DNA of 64,000 nucleotides, taken from positions 133,984-197,983 of the forward strand of contig DDSH01000006.1 in the NCBI GenBank assembly GCA_002343775.1, written 5' to 3'. The DNA comes from Anaerolineales bacterium UBA2395 (GTDB lineage Bacteria; Chloroflexota; Anaerolineae; Anaerolineales; Villigracilaceae). This document shows positions 1 through 8,765 of the stretch, piece by piece; within the stretch, counting starts at the first letter, position 1; each line of letters starts with the position of its first letter. The notes beneath the pieces are model-generated. The model was given only the letters and a program-made list of their open reading frames with translations. It did no database searches and was not told the DNA's origin. Both the position numbers and the translations under genes were made by a program.

Positions 1-777
1 ATCCACCATCCAATCCAGGTCAATGATATCTGCGCCGCTTTGAAGCATATCTGGCAGGAGGTGGGTGGTGTTGCCGCAAATGTGCAGGCGCCCAACCGCG
101 CCCATCTCGTGAACTGCCGCAAAAATGCGCTGTTCATAGGGCAGCGCAAACTGCCGATACATTTTGGGGGAGATCTGCGAGCAGACCGCATCTCCAAGAC
201 CGATGATGTCAGCCCCGGCTTCCACTTGGGCGCGGGCGAAGGCAATTTCCACTTCCACACAGATTTCCAATAATTCGGTAAGCCATTCCGGGCGTTTGAC
301 GAGATCGATCACGGTCAGATACATGCTGCGTAGATCGCTGGCTTCGGCGAGTGCGCCCTCCACCCAGCCCATGATCGGAATCTCGCCGCCTGCTTGTTCG
401 CGGAACAACCGTACCGCTTCCAGTCGGTCGCTCATCCGCTTTCCGGTTGATGGATTTGGTGAAACGAGTTTCTTAAGGTCCTCCGGTTCAGCGATCAACG
501 GCTTGTGGCTGAGCGGCAGGTTGTCCTCTGGAAATCTAACTTCCAATCCAAAATCGGCGGCTTCACGGTAGGGGTCCGAGATGGCTTGCAGGATGTCAAC
601 ATGAAAATCAGCGGCAGCGGCAAGGTTCGCCTCCACCAGAACGTGATGATCGAGATAGTAGCGCGAGAGCGGCGTGCCAATGTGGCGTGCTGCGCGGGTC
701 ATTAAGATATCAAAGTTTGGGACGCGGTCAACAGGCTCGCCACGCAGGCGTGCAGTAAAACGCTCGTAGGAATTCAT
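1..777 (-). CDS. Uroporphyrinogen decarboxylase-family protein (partial)
   Basis: The minus-strand frame opens with ATG at 777 (protein begins MNSYERFTARLRGEPVDRVP) and stays open to the left edge, so the C-terminus is missing. The opening, with R-x-x-G-x-P-V-D-R-V-P near residues 10-20, is typical of the UroD/methylcobamide methyltransferase superfamily. Further on, GADIIGLGDAVCSQISPKMY and GRLHICGNT resemble the corrinoid-dependent methyltransferase (MtbA/CmuA-like) side of the family more than haem-pathway HemE, because the His and Cys near HICGNT could bind zinc. The start overlaps the stop of the upstream glycosidase gene (ATGA), so the two are translationally coupled. Family assignment is firm; the substrate is not known. 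Confidence 0.85.
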   Translation of the reverse strand, partial: MNSYERFTARLRGEPVDRVPNFDILMTRAARHIGTPLSRYYLDHHVLVEANLAAAADFHVDILQAISDPYREAADFGLEVRFPEDNLPLSHKPLIAEPEDLKKLVSPNPSTGKRMSDRLEAVRLFREQAGGEIPIMGWVEGALAEASDLRSMYLTVIDLVKRPEWLTELLEICVEVEIAFARAQVEAGADIIGLGDAVCSQISPKMYRQFALPYEQRIFAAVHEMGAVGRLHICGNTTHLLPDMLQSGADIIDLDWMVD

Positions 778-2666
778 TGTCCTCCAATCTGAAACGTTAC
801 CCGCCGCAAAATACTTTTGCCAAGCGGAATGAGTTGAATAGAATGCACTTTCCCATGCGTGTCGATCATCGATCCTTTCAGTGTGATCGAATCAAAAGGC
901 TTGGATGGATCGAACACAAAATGCTCCAGCGTAAATTCAGGCTTGGGCGGCAGGCGCAGGCTCAAGTCCGATGAAGAGGCGAGGGTATAGTACGCATCAC
1001 GGAAACCTGGCGCATATTCCCGCCCGGGAGAGGAATCCCCATCCAATGGCAGGCAGAAAAGCAACGCGCCATAACGGATTATGGATTCATCACGCCACGG
1101 CTGGATTTGAACCTGCGCCTCAAAACGCAGGGACAGTTGGTCGCCAGTTTGCCAGTTTTTTCTCACCTGAATCAGATTCCCCTGAACGGAAAAATCATCC
1201 ACGCCTGTCAGGTTGAATTGCTTGCTCCATTCAGGCTTTCGAAAACTGATCGTGAACTCGATAGGTTCAGAAACATCCACCTGAAAGTTGATGTTCGTAT
1301 CAAAGGGATAATTGCTTGTTTCAGTGATCTTGATGTTTACGCCATTGATCTCGGTTTGAAATTCGGATGCGCCGTACAAGGCTTTCACGAAGCCATCCTC
1401 CGAACGCAGCCACATCGCCTTGACGTAATACGGTGCGATCCGCCCAGCATTAGGGACACAACATACTGCCACATCCTGATGAGCCGGTGAATACTTGTAG
1501 CGTATCTGCGGATTTTGTTCATCCTGTAGGTCGTCGGGATGCAAGGAACCCGTCATCGAAAATGAGTTGTCGGTTTTCAGGTAGGCAATGGAAGGTTCAG
1601 AGGGATGTCGCGCACCTTGGGCTGCATTGAAGAACAGCCATTCGGCTCGGTCTGCCCAATAGACATCACCGGTTTTCTGGAGCAGCTGAGTATACGTGTC
1701 GAGCAATTCATGAATGGAACAGTATTCATACCCCGTCTCCGATGCGTCTGCTTCGCGCCCGGCAATGAACTCGTCACCGATGGGGGCACCGGATGGGGTG
1801 AGGCAAATCTCCAGTTTGGCGAGTGCGGCGGTGAGAGCAGAATTTAACAGCGAGTCATCGGCGATGGTTGAGGCGGTCAATAACGAACGGAAATGTTCAT
1901 AGGTGTGAACGCCGTGGGCTTTGAAGCGATAGTCTGGGTTGAGGAGGTTGGCGAGCTGAATATCATCCTGACTGAGCGGTTGGCGGCTGTATTCTTCGTA
2001 AAGCCAGCGGGCATATGCAAGATACTGCTTGTCGTCGGTGAGTTGATACAAGCGATCAAGGATGTCGGTGAACACCAGTCCATGACCAACCCCGGCGAAA
2101 TCATCTTTGACATCAAAAGGATGCGACTGCCCGATGGGGTAGGCACGCATGGTCACATCTACTGCGCGGCGTACGGCTTTGAGTGTGCGTTCATCGCCGG
2201 TGGATTCATACCAACCAAGCAGTACACGAAACAATGAGGCTTGCGCCCACAGTTCACCGTTCTCGCCTGTGAAGTTGAAGCGCAGGTCAGGGGCATAGAT
2301 ACCGAGGTAGCCGTCTGTGTCTTGCGTAGCGAGCAGTCGTTCAATGTGAGTTCGTGCTTTTTCTAAAAAAATGGGATGATCCAAAAGCAGAGCGGTTCGC
2401 AGCATACCATCCAGCCAGTTGGATTGGGTTTCGCTGTTCCACCATAAGAATTGCACTTCCCACTGGGCTTCTTTGGCAACCACACCGAGTTCTTTTGTTC
2501 TTGCGGCTTTGGTTAGGCGGTCAGCGCCGTAAATTTCATCGTTTTGGATTAGATCGGGGACAAGTTCATCGAGGCGTCCAACAAAGCCATGTTCCATGTC
2601 GCGTACCATCTGGGCACGCAACCAGCCGGAAGGTTTGATGGCATTGAAAGGCAGGAAACGAAACAT
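774..2666 (-). CDS. GH127-type beta-L-arabinofuranosidase-like glycosidase (DUF1680)
   Basis: A 630-residue cytoplasmic protein without a signal peptide. Known GH127 enzymes such as bifidobacterial HypBA1 use a zinc-bound Cys nucleophile with a Zn(Cys)3(Glu) site built from Glu-x-Cys and Cys-Cys. The same pattern is visible here: E314-Y-C316 in GYEYCSIHELL and C402-C403 in VAVCCVPNAGR, so the active site looks intact. The first two thirds form the (alpha/alpha)6 barrel and the rest is beta-rich. Length matches the family. It precedes and overlaps a UroD-family gene by ATGA. Release of L-arabinofuranose from a plant-type glycan is the likely role, but family members differ in specificity. Confidence 0.88.
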   Translation of the reverse strand: MFRFLPFNAIKPSGWLRAQMVRDMEHGFVGRLDELVPDLIQNDEIYGADRLTKAARTKELGVVAKEAQWEVQFLWWNSETQSNWLDGMLRTALLLDHPIFLEKARTHIERLLATQDTDGYLGIYAPDLRFNFTGENGELWAQASLFRVLLGWYESTGDERTLKAVRRAVDVTMRAYPIGQSHPFDVKDDFAGVGHGLVFTDILDRLYQLTDDKQYLAYARWLYEEYSRQPLSQDDIQLANLLNPDYRFKAHGVHTYEHFRSLLTASTIADDSLLNSALTAALAKLEICLTPSGAPIGDEFIAGREADASETGYEYCSIHELLDTYTQLLQKTGDVYWADRAEWLFFNAAQGARHPSEPSIAYLKTDNSFSMTGSLHPDDLQDEQNPQIRYKYSPAHQDVAVCCVPNAGRIAPYYVKAMWLRSEDGFVKALYGASEFQTEINGVNIKITETSNYPFDTNINFQVDVSEPIEFTISFRKPEWSKQFNLTGVDDFSVQGNLIQVRKNWQTGDQLSLRFEAQVQIQPWRDESIIRYGALLFCLPLDGDSSPGREYAPGFRDAYYTLASSSDLSLRLPPKPEFTLEHFVFDPSKPFDSITLKGSMIDTHGKVHSIQLIPLGKSILRRVTFQIGGQ

Positions 2667-2674
2667 GGACGTAA

Positions 2675-2694
2675 AACGATTATAGCAAATCGTT
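2675..2694 (-). promoter_or_regulatory. Extended -10 promoter inside an inverted repeat
   Basis: On the minus strand TGCTATAAT, an extended -10 element with a perfect TATAAT at 2684-2679, sits between the arms of a perfect inverted repeat AACGATT-N6-AATCGTT. A start site about 7 bases downstream would leave only a few bases before the ATG at 2666, so the glycosidase mRNA may be nearly leaderless. No -35 match and no Shine-Dalgarno are visible, which fits that reading. The inverted repeat could be a repressor site. Inference from sequence only. Confidence 0.55.
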
Positions 2695-2847
2695 CGCCAG
2701 AATCGCGCCTTTGGAGGATGCGATGATTTTCAGTTAAACAATATAGTCGCCGACGTCCCTATGGAAAGATCGCTATAAGTCTGTGACAGAATGGATGATT
2801 TCATGGGGTTTTCCCTTGCGGCCATCCCAGCCCCAATCAAACAAAAT

Positions 2848-3513
2848 TCATTCAATCCCTTTTCCTAGCCCCGCCTCCCTTGCGCGGACAATGGCTTGAG
2901 CGCGGTCTGCCACCTGCAGTTTTGTGAGAATGCTGGAGACATAGTTCTGAACGGTCTTGATACTCAACGATACCTTGGTTGCGATCACTAAATTATTGTT
3001 CCCCCGCGCAATTAGATCCAAAATTTCCAACTCCCTGTCGGTGAGCTTGGCGAATTCGTCGGGCTGATTTTTTCGATTCGATGAAGCAGACGGCGCAGAG
3101 AAGTATTGCATCATCCGTTGGGCAATTGCAGGGCTGAAGATCGCCTCGCCTCTTTCCACGGCGACGATTGCTCGCACGACCTCCTCCTTATCCGCATCTT
3201 TGAGCAGGTATCCGTGTGCGCCTGCGCGCATGGCAGCGAAGACCGAGTCATCGTCATCGAACATGGTGATGACCAGCACACCGACGTTTGGATGTATTTC
3301 ATGGATTCTACGCGTCGCGTCGATGCCGTTCATGCCCGGCATTTTCAAGTCCATCAGAATGACATCGGGTCGGAGGTCCTTTGTCAGGGCAATAGCCTCT
3401 TCGCCGTTATTGGCTTCACCGATGACATCGATCTCAGGGACATTGCTCAACAATGCGCGGACTCCTTCACGGTAAAAGACATGGTCGTCTGCGATCAAGA
3501 CTTTGATGGGCAT
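2848..3513 (-). CDS. NarL/FixJ-family response regulator
   Basis: A 221-residue two-domain regulator. The receiver (about 1-120) has the acidic pair D9-D10, the phosphoacceptor D55 in VILMDLKMPGMNG, and the conserved Thr and Lys (VITMF and LLKDAD). The C-terminal LuxR-type HTH (about 155-215) has LTDRELEILDLIARG and the recognition-helix region KTVQNYVSSILTKL. It follows the histidine kinase gene by 4 bases in the same direction, so the two form a cognate pair. Possible targets are its own promoter and the divergent hydrolase pair, since a palindrome lies between the two units. Confidence 0.95.
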   Translation of the reverse strand: MPIKVLIADDHVFYREGVRALLSNVPEIDVIGEANNGEEAIALTKDLRPDVILMDLKMPGMNGIDATRRIHEIHPNVGVLVITMFDDDDSVFAAMRAGAHGYLLKDADKEEVVRAIVAVERGEAIFSPAIAQRMMQYFSAPSASSNRKNQPDEFAKLTDRELEILDLIARGNNNLVIATKVSLSIKTVQNYVSSILTKLQVADRAQAIVRAREAGLGKGIE

Positions 3514-3517
3514 TCGT

Positions 3518-5584
3518 TCAACTCCTTGCCAGGGGCAATCTCGCGCGGACGGTCACGCCGCCAACGGAATTCGTTTCAATCACACATTCTCCGCCGAGTT
3601 CTTCAGCGCGTTCGCGCATGGAGTTGAACCCGAACCCGGCGCGGTTTCCTTTTTGTAGACCTTTTCCATCATCTGCAATTTCCAACAAGAGGTTTTTTTC
3701 TTCTACTTTTATCTTGATTTGACAGCTGGTTGCATTGGCATGATGCACCATATTCGTAAAGGCTTCGAGCAGGATGCGATAAGCGGCGACTTCCACAGCG
3801 GCGGGCAGGGATGGGAGTGGTTCGGTCGTGTCGAATGTGACTTGGAGCCCGTTGGGCCCGCTGTATTGGGCGGTGTGTTCGCGAATGGAGGAGACCAGCC
3901 CGAATTCATCCAGCACGGGCGGGCGCAGAGCATACACTAACCTGCGAATCTCGGCGACGGTTTCTTTGACCTGTCCTTTCAGATCTTTGAGCAGTTGCCT
4001 GCTTTTTTCGGGTTCGCTGTTAACGAATTCGGCTGCTGTGTCAATTCGTTGGGAAAGACTTGCAAGGGTAGGACCGACTCCATCGTGCAGGTCACGGCGC
4101 AGACGTCGGCGTTCTTCCTCCTGCGCGGTGACCAGTCTCTCGCGGGATTTTTGCAGGTCGTTGTTGAGGCGCAGGGTGTAGGCGGCGGTTCCTGCCTGTT
4201 GGGCGATGAGGTGAATCAGTTTCATGTCGGCTGGGGAGAAGGATTCGCCAGCGGCGCGTGGGGCAAGGGTCAGTTCGCCAATGTGTTCGGTCTGATAAGT
4301 CAGAGGGAGATGAAGCAATTCGGACAGAGGCAGGTTTGGGTGTGTCGCGAAGCGGGGTTTGTCATCCCACAAAAGAGAAATGGCGGCGTAGGGGAGTTTC
4401 AGCGTTTGGGCGAGAGTCTCTACAATGGTCTGCAAAACAGATTCAGGTGCGATTGCGGAATTCAGCTGCTGACTTAATCGTGTGAGGACGGTGGCAGGGT
4501 CATCGCGTTCGCCGTACATGAGGCGATTCACGCCGCGCTGCAGGCGTTGGCGAAGCGGCTCGAACAGAATGGCAATGATTCCGGTGGCGATGAATGAGAC
4601 GATGATATTGGTTTGTGTGTTACGAAAGTAATTAGCGAAAAAGCCGACGGTGAAGACGTAGAACAGGATGGTAAGGAAACTCAGCGCTCCATAGACGAGT
4701 GTGCGATTGATGATGGGGTCTATGTTCCATAAACGGAAGCGCAGAATGGCAATGCCAATGGAGAGCGGGATGAGCAGGAAGAACAGCATCATGCCTGTGA
4801 CAGCTGCCAGGTTCGAGATGGTGCCAGTTTCCATTTGCAGGATGTTCAGGGCAAATGGAAGTCCGATCAGGAAGTACCCCATCAATGCGATGGAGATACC
4901 GAATACAACCCATTTTGTCTGCTGACGCAGTGTGGTGCTGGAGATATTGCGGTACCGATAAATGGGGGAGTAGATCATCACGATGATGACGGTGATGGAA
5001 AAAATGAAGAGCGGCAGCATGCCCCATGTTCGCGGGTTAAGGATCGTTTGTGGAAGAAAATATACGCCTACGATGAAAGGGATGACCAACAACGTGAAGG
5101 TGCGCGTCCAACGTGGAGTGAATTGACCGTTCGGAAAAATAAAAAAGAAAACCAAAAATGCGATGCTATTTAGGAATTGGGCGATGTGGCGCGGGGTCTT
5201 CCAAAATTCCGGTTGGCTGGCGATCTGGTTGGCTGGGGGCCAGAAGATGCTTCCAAGTAGAACGAGAAAGAAGGCGACGAATACTGCAATGTTTTCATTG
5301 GGGCGTCTGTAAATGATCAGTCCTGCGATCACAAAATGCGTCAAACCAAAAATAAGGCGCAGGGTGATGAGAAAGATGGCATGGGTTTGCACACTCCACC
5401 CGAGGTTGGCGAGGTCTTTCATCAGGGTCGCAGATGGATGAGCCAGATCATCGTACATCACTCCAATCTCGATTAGAAAGAACGCTGCGGCAAGCATTGT
5501 GAAAGCCACCCAAGCTGACAAAACAATGGGAGTAATTTGCTTGAGGCGGGAAGCGTCTGCCTGTGAATTCATGGGGTTGAGCAT
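3518..5584 (-). CDS. Membrane sensor histidine kinase (NarX/DesK type, GAF)
   Basis: Kinase partner of the response regulator that follows. The N-terminal half holds about eight to ten hydrophobic segments with no clear extracellular ligand domain. A GAF-like domain follows (roughly residues 340-480 from this start), then the HisKA_3 dimerisation segment RRRLRRDLHDGVGPTLASL with the phosphoacceptor His, and an HATPase_c domain with the N-box around EAFTNMVHHANA and the G-box region EIADDGKGL and GFGFNSMRERAEELGG. The frame is open further upstream, to 5728, but that would overlap the divergent hydrolase start. ATG at 5584 or 5572 is more likely; neither has a strong ribosome binding site, so the start is uncertain. 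The signal sensed is unknown. Confidence 0.88.
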   Translation of the reverse strand: MLNPMNSQADASRLKQITPIVLSAWVAFTMLAAAFFLIEIGVMYDDLAHPSATLMKDLANLGWSVQTHAIFLITLRLIFGLTHFVIAGLIIYRRPNENIAVFVAFFLVLLGSIFWPPANQIASQPEFWKTPRHIAQFLNSIAFLVFFFIFPNGQFTPRWTRTFTLLVIPFIVGVYFLPQTILNPRTWGMLPLFIFSITVIIVMIYSPIYRYRNISSTTLRQQTKWVVFGISIALMGYFLIGLPFALNILQMETGTISNLAAVTGMMLFFLLIPLSIGIAILRFRLWNIDPIINRTLVYGALSFLTILFYVFTVGFFANYFRNTQTNIIVSFIATGIIAILFEPLRQRLQRGVNRLMYGERDDPATVLTRLSQQLNSAIAPESVLQTIVETLAQTLKLPYAAISLLWDDKPRFATHPNLPLSELLHLPLTYQTEHIGELTLAPRAAGESFSPADMKLIHLIAQQAGTAAYTLRLNNDLQKSRERLVTAQEEERRRLRRDLHDGVGPTLASLSQRIDTAAEFVNSEPEKSRQLLKDLKGQVKETVAEIRRLVYALRPPVLDEFGLVSSIREHTAQYSGPNGLQVTFDTTEPLPSLPAAVEVAAYRILLEAFTNMVHHANATSCQIKIKVEEKNLLLEIADDGKGLQKGNRAGFGFNSMRERAEELGGECVIETNSVGGVTVRARLPLARS

Positions 5585-5617
5585 ACCGTATTTTATTCCC
5601 AAAGTGATGGGAGCCGC

Positions 5618-5635
5618 TTCCCAAATTTTTGGGAA
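5618..5635. promoter_or_regulatory. Palindrome between divergent kinase and hydrolase genes
   Basis: Eight-base arms TTCCCAAA and TTTGGGAA flank a 2-base centre in the 136-base gap between the kinase start and the hydrolase start. The position fits an operator for the neighbouring NarL-type regulator acting on both units. No binding data; the role is inferred from symmetry and place. Confidence 0.4.
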
Positions 5636-5720
5636 AACTTCCCGGGTTAGAAGTGAGTGCAGCCCGATGTCAGCGGGATGGGGAAGGAGTATCCTTCGAG
5701 ACATCAAAAGGAGATTTATC

Positions 5721-6839
5721 ATGTACACATTACCCGTTGGCTATTTCAAATTTCATAAGGATGCATTTATCAACTATCAGCTGAACCGCTGGTATTCGCT
5801 CGGATTCACCCGCAAAGAGGATATCGAAAAGGTCGGCAAAGAGATCAAGACCTTTGAAGATTATGTGCGCGGTTTCATCCGTCTGGGTGATGAGGCTCTT
5901 GCGGAGAAGCGCATCAGGAACGCGGCATTCTATTACCGCGCGGCAGAGTTTTTGGTGGACCCCGAAGATAAGCAGAAACTTGCGCTGTATAACAAGTTCC
6001 TCGAACTTTTTTACCAAGGCTTTGTCGAAGACGGCATTGAACAGCACAAGGTCGCATACGCGGGTGGATTCCTGCCGGTGATGCGGCTGGCTCCCAAAGG
6101 CGGTGCGACGAAAGGCACGCTTCTCGCTTTCGGTGGGTTTGATTCGTTCATCGAAGATTTTTACTGCATGTGGGCTTTCTTCGCTGAAGCGGGATACGAA
6201 GTCCTCGCCTTCGAGGGACCCGGCCAGGGCGGTGCGCTGCGTACATATGGACTTCCGTTCGACCATGATTGGGAGAAGCCCGTGGCTGCGGTGCTTGACC
6301 ATTTCAAGGTCAGGGATGCTGCGCTGTTGGGCGTTTCGATGGGCGGCTATTGGGGAATCCGTGCCGCGGCGTTCGAGAAGCGCATCACCCGTGTCATTGC
6401 CTTCCCGCCGGTCTATGATTGGATGGAGATGGCGGGCGGCTTCAATCGCGGACTTGTCGATTTGTTGATGAAAGCGCGCGGGCTGATGAACTGGATGGTG
6501 AAGATGAAGATGTCGAACGGCAAGTTGCGCCACACCATCAAGCAGACTCTTTACCTGACGAAGAAGAGTGAACCCATCGAAGCCGTGGAATGGATGCTGG
6601 GTATGAACAAAGATCACCTGCATTCCAGACTTGTGACACAGGATGTGCTGTTGGCTGGCGGTGAACATGATGCCTTCCAGCCGCCGATGCTGATGGAAAA
6701 ACAGCGCAAGGCGCTGGTCAATGCGAAGTCTGTCACGGTGCGGATCTTTACCAAGGCTGAACATGCTGACCAGCATTGTCAGATCGGCAATATCGGGCTG
6801 GCGTTGCAAGTAATGTCCGATTGGTTGAATACGAAATAA
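5721..6839 (+). CDS. Alpha/beta-hydrolase (acyl-peptidase/esterase-like)
   Basis: The chosen ATG at 5721 has AAGGAG 8 bases upstream and gives 372 residues; an in-frame longer opening would run into the divergent kinase gene. The nucleophile elbow GVSMGGYWG places the catalytic Ser at residue 206. The strand before it, LAFEGPGQGGALRTYG, is typical of the large-lid dipeptidyl-aminopeptidase/FrsA-like branch. The likely acid is in LLAGGEHDAFQPP and the His in TKAEHADQHCQIGN. No signal peptide, so it is cytoplasmic. The next gene, a membrane protein, starts 18 bases downstream. Substrate unknown; esterase, amidase or C-C hydrolase are all possible. Confidence 0.85.
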   Translation: MYTLPVGYFKFHKDAFINYQLNRWYSLGFTRKEDIEKVGKEIKTFEDYVRGFIRLGDEALAEKRIRNAAFYYRAAEFLVDPEDKQKLALYNKFLELFYQGFVEDGIEQHKVAYAGGFLPVMRLAPKGGATKGTLLAFGGFDSFIEDFYCMWAFFAEAGYEVLAFEGPGQGGALRTYGLPFDHDWEKPVAAVLDHFKVRDAALLGVSMGGYWGIRAAAFEKRITRVIAFPPVYDWMEMAGGFNRGLVDLLMKARGLMNWMVKMKMSNGKLRHTIKQTLYLTKKSEPIEAVEWMLGMNKDHLHSRLVTQDVLLAGGEHDAFQPPMLMEKQRKALVNAKSVTVRIFTKAEHADQHCQIGNIGLALQVMSDWLNTK

Positions 6840-6857
6840 CAAAAAGGAGACTTTTGA

Positions 6858-7364
6858 ATGGAACTTTTATCTGACTTTTTCACATGGGCTTGGGCGCGTC
6901 ATCACAACGTTTTGAGTTGGTACATCCGCCCGTTGTTTATCCTCCCTTATATCTATTTCGCATACAAGCGTAATTGGAAGGGACTCGCAGTGACGATTGT
7001 TTCACTGGCTACCAGCATGTTCTGGTTTCCTGCACCCGAAACGGTTGATCCTGCGGTGGAGCAATTCCTGCAAGCGGAGCGCGACTATCTGCTCGGCACG
7101 TGGGGCTTGGGAAAAGTTTTACTCACGTTGACCGTGCCTGCATTCTTTTACTTCCTTGCACTGGCATTTTGGAAGCGTTCCTGGTGGTGGGGCGCGGCGG
7201 TCATCAACCTCGCTGCGTTCGGTAAGATCGCTTGGAGCGTTGCCGAAGGTGGCGAGTCGGGCTGGGCAATTTTAGTCCCTGCGATGATCGGGTTGTTGAT
7301 CTGTAACGCAGCGGTGTACTTCGGCGTGAAATTTGCGAATCGCAAAAAAATGCAATTGGCATAA
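6858..7364 (+). CDS. Small integral membrane protein, unknown function
   Basis: A 168-residue protein with about four to five hydrophobic helices (roughly 22-37, 42-57, 85-105, 112-128, 135-155) and a short basic tail. AAGGAG lies 8 bases before the ATG. I recognise no named family. It lies 18 bases after the hydrolase gene and before a terminator-like hairpin, so the two are probably co-transcribed. Confidence 0.8.
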   Translation: MELLSDFFTWAWARHHNVLSWYIRPLFILPYIYFAYKRNWKGLAVTIVSLATSMFWFPAPETVDPAVEQFLQAERDYLLGTWGLGKVLLTLTVPAFFYFLALAFWKRSWWWGAAVINLAAFGKIAWSVAEGGESGWAILVPAMIGLLICNAAVYFGVKFANRKKMQLA

Positions 7365-7376
7365 GCAATCTAATCG

Positions 7377-7420
7377 AGATGTTGGCGGTTTGTCCATGAT
7401 GACCTCCAACATCTTTGTTT
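7377..7420 (+). terminator. Terminator-like hairpin after hydrolase operon
   Basis: Perfect 9-base stem AGATGTTGG (7377-7385) and CCAACATCT (7406-7414), a 20-base loop, then TTGTTT. It stands 13 bases past the stop of the membrane protein gene. Confidence 0.6.
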
Positions 7421-7533
7421 ATTAAGATAATCCAGCAAATAGAATCATGATCGTCCGGCGGCGTTGGCGTATTTTGCCCTGGCATCGTTTTAAGTCAATA
7501 CAGGCTTAACGCCCAAGCCTATGAGATGGTGAA

Positions 7534-8091
7534 TTATTGCAAGTTCTTGAACTCATGAATCGGCACTGGAATTCCAGCCGTCATCAAAATCACTTTCTCT
7601 GCCTCCCTTGCGATCCGTTGATTGACCCAGCCCAGCCCATCGCGGTAGACCCGTCCCATTTGATACGGCGGGACAAGACCCAAACCAACTTCATTGGAGA
7701 CGATCAGCCACTCATGCTCTGTGTTTTGAATTGCAGTGAGCAAGGCTTCGGTCTCTGCCTGTGCCGCTTGTATGAAGGGAACTTCGTCCACAAGATCATC
7801 TTTGACAAATTGCATCATGAGATTCGTGATCCAAAGCGTGATGCAATCAAGGATGACTACATCTGTATTAATCTGCGAAATGTTCGACGCAATGTGCAAC
7901 GGAAGTTCAAGAGTGCCCCAGTGGACAGGGCGTTCGGCTCTGTGCTTCTGAATACGTGCGGACATTTCGTCATCATACGCCTGTGCCGTGGCAATGAATG
8001 TGACCGATTTATAAGACTCTTCGGCGAGCCGCAATGCATAAGACGATTTTCCGCTGCGCGCACCGCCGAGGATGAGGGTGATTTGGGACAT
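7534..8091 (-). CDS. cobU: Adenosylcobinamide kinase / guanylyltransferase
   Basis: CobU phosphorylates adenosylcobinamide and then transfers GMP from GTP to give AdoCbi-GDP, in the late stage of B12 assembly. The ATG at 8091 begins MSQITLILGGARSGKSS, with the P-loop at residues 9-16 and a TCGGAG ribosome site upstream. The frame is open 22 codons further, but that extension (MMSRTCLTTDYRS...) is encoded by a heptad-repeat spacer and is unlikely to be translated. The segment IQKHRAERPVHWGTLELP carries the His (H50 here) that is guanylylated in CobU. At 185 residues it has the family length. It is the last gene of the riboswitch-led operon. Confidence 0.95.
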   Translation of the reverse strand: MSQITLILGGARSGKSSYALRLAEESYKSVTFIATAQAYDDEMSARIQKHRAERPVHWGTLELPLHIASNISQINTDVVILDCITLWITNLMMQFVKDDLVDEVPFIQAAQAETEALLTAIQNTEHEWLIVSNEVGLGLVPPYQMGRVYRDGLGWVNQRIAREAEKVILMTAGIPVPIHEFKNLQ

Positions 8092-8102
8092 GGAGACTCC
8101 GA

Positions 8103-8137
8103 GGTGATATGTAAAAAGTGATCGATAATCAGTGGTC
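8103..8137 (-). repeat. Degenerate heptad array, cobC-cobU junction
   Basis: Read on the coding strand: GACCACT, GATTATC, GATCACT, TTTTACA, TATCACC, each exactly 7 bases and in phase. The array covers the last codons of cobC and the space before the cobU ribosome site. Confidence 0.55.
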
Positions 8138-8743
8138 AGACAAGTGCGAGACATCATTGAAAAGATTCAGCGTCACACTATCTTCGTAAACGGTCAACTC
8201 GGAGAGAGATGCCTGCGAAATGCGAAATTGCCAGTAGCGACTCAAGTCCACGCCGAGGGTAAGGGCGAGCAGGGTTTGCATCGAGCCGCTGTGCCCCACA
8301 ATAAGGACAGTCTCGTCCTTGTGCTTCGATTTGATATCATCGAATGCCGCCTGCACCCGTTCTGCCAGTTGACGATGGGTCTCGCCGTTGGGGGTGGAAA
8401 CGTTCAGAGAGTCTTTCATCCATGCCTCGAAGAGTTCTGGCGAATGCGCCGACATTTCTTCATACGTCATGCCCTCCCAATCGCCAAAAGACAGTTCGCG
8501 CCAACGTTTATCCGTAATGATAGCGTTCGCTGTCTCTTGCAGGCTATGAACTGTATGGGCTGTATCCAATGCCCGCGAAAGGTCGCTGGTATATATGGCA
8601 TGGATGCTTTCTGATGAAAGCCGTTTGGCAAGTTGCTCAGCCTGGCGAATGCCCACTTGATTCAAGGCGGTATCGCTATGCCCCTGATAACGGCGGGCAA
8701 TGTTCCAGTCGGTTTGACCGTGGCGGGTGAGGTAGAGTTTCAA
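8129..8743 (-). CDS. cobC: Alpha-ribazole phosphatase-like histidine phosphatase
   Basis: A 204-residue histidine-phosphatase-superfamily protein: TRHGQTDWN at the N-terminus (H8 is the phosphoacceptor), ELSFGDWEGMTYEEM, and VLIVGHSGSMQTLL with the second His. CobC removes phosphate from alpha-ribazole-5'-phosphate; its place between cobS and cobU supports this job over a general phosphoglycerate mutase. The start codon is TTG at 8743, since no ATG precedes RHG closely. The 22 bases just before it form a heptad repeat nearly identical to the one before the GH1 gene at 44468. Confidence 0.9.
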   Translation of the reverse strand: MKLYLTRHGQTDWNIARRYQGHSDTALNQVGIRQAEQLAKRLSSESIHAIYTSDLSRALDTAHTVHSLQETANAIITDKRWRELSFGDWEGMTYEEMSAHSPELFEAWMKDSLNVSTPNGETHRQLAERVQAAFDDIKSKHKDETVLIVGHSGSMQTLLALTLGVDLSRYWQFRISQASLSELTVYEDSVTLNLFNDVSHLSDH

Positions 8744-8765
8744 GTGTCAGGTTCCAGGTGTCAGG
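8744..8765 (-). repeat. CCTGRNA heptad array abutting the cobC start
   Basis: Coding strand: CCTGACA, CCTGGAA, CCTGACA, C, then the TTG start. It fills the whole gap between the cobS stop (8761-8763) and the cobC start. It matches 21 of 22 bases of the array before the GH1 gene (44446-44467), in the same orientation and the same position relative to the start codon. Confidence 0.7.

Noticed and set aside
5585..5728. Upstream start for the histidine kinase at 5728
   Set aside because: It would overlap the ribosome site and start of the divergent hydrolase and adds no hydrophobic or family sequence.
5730..6842. Long open frame antisense to the alpha/beta hydrolase
   Set aside because: It mirrors the hydrolase gene, has no ribosome site or family match, and the plus-strand frame shows a full catalytic triad pattern.
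8092..8157. Longer N-terminus for CobU
   Set aside because: The added codons are a heptad-repeat spacer and the P-loop would be moved away from the usual N-terminal position.
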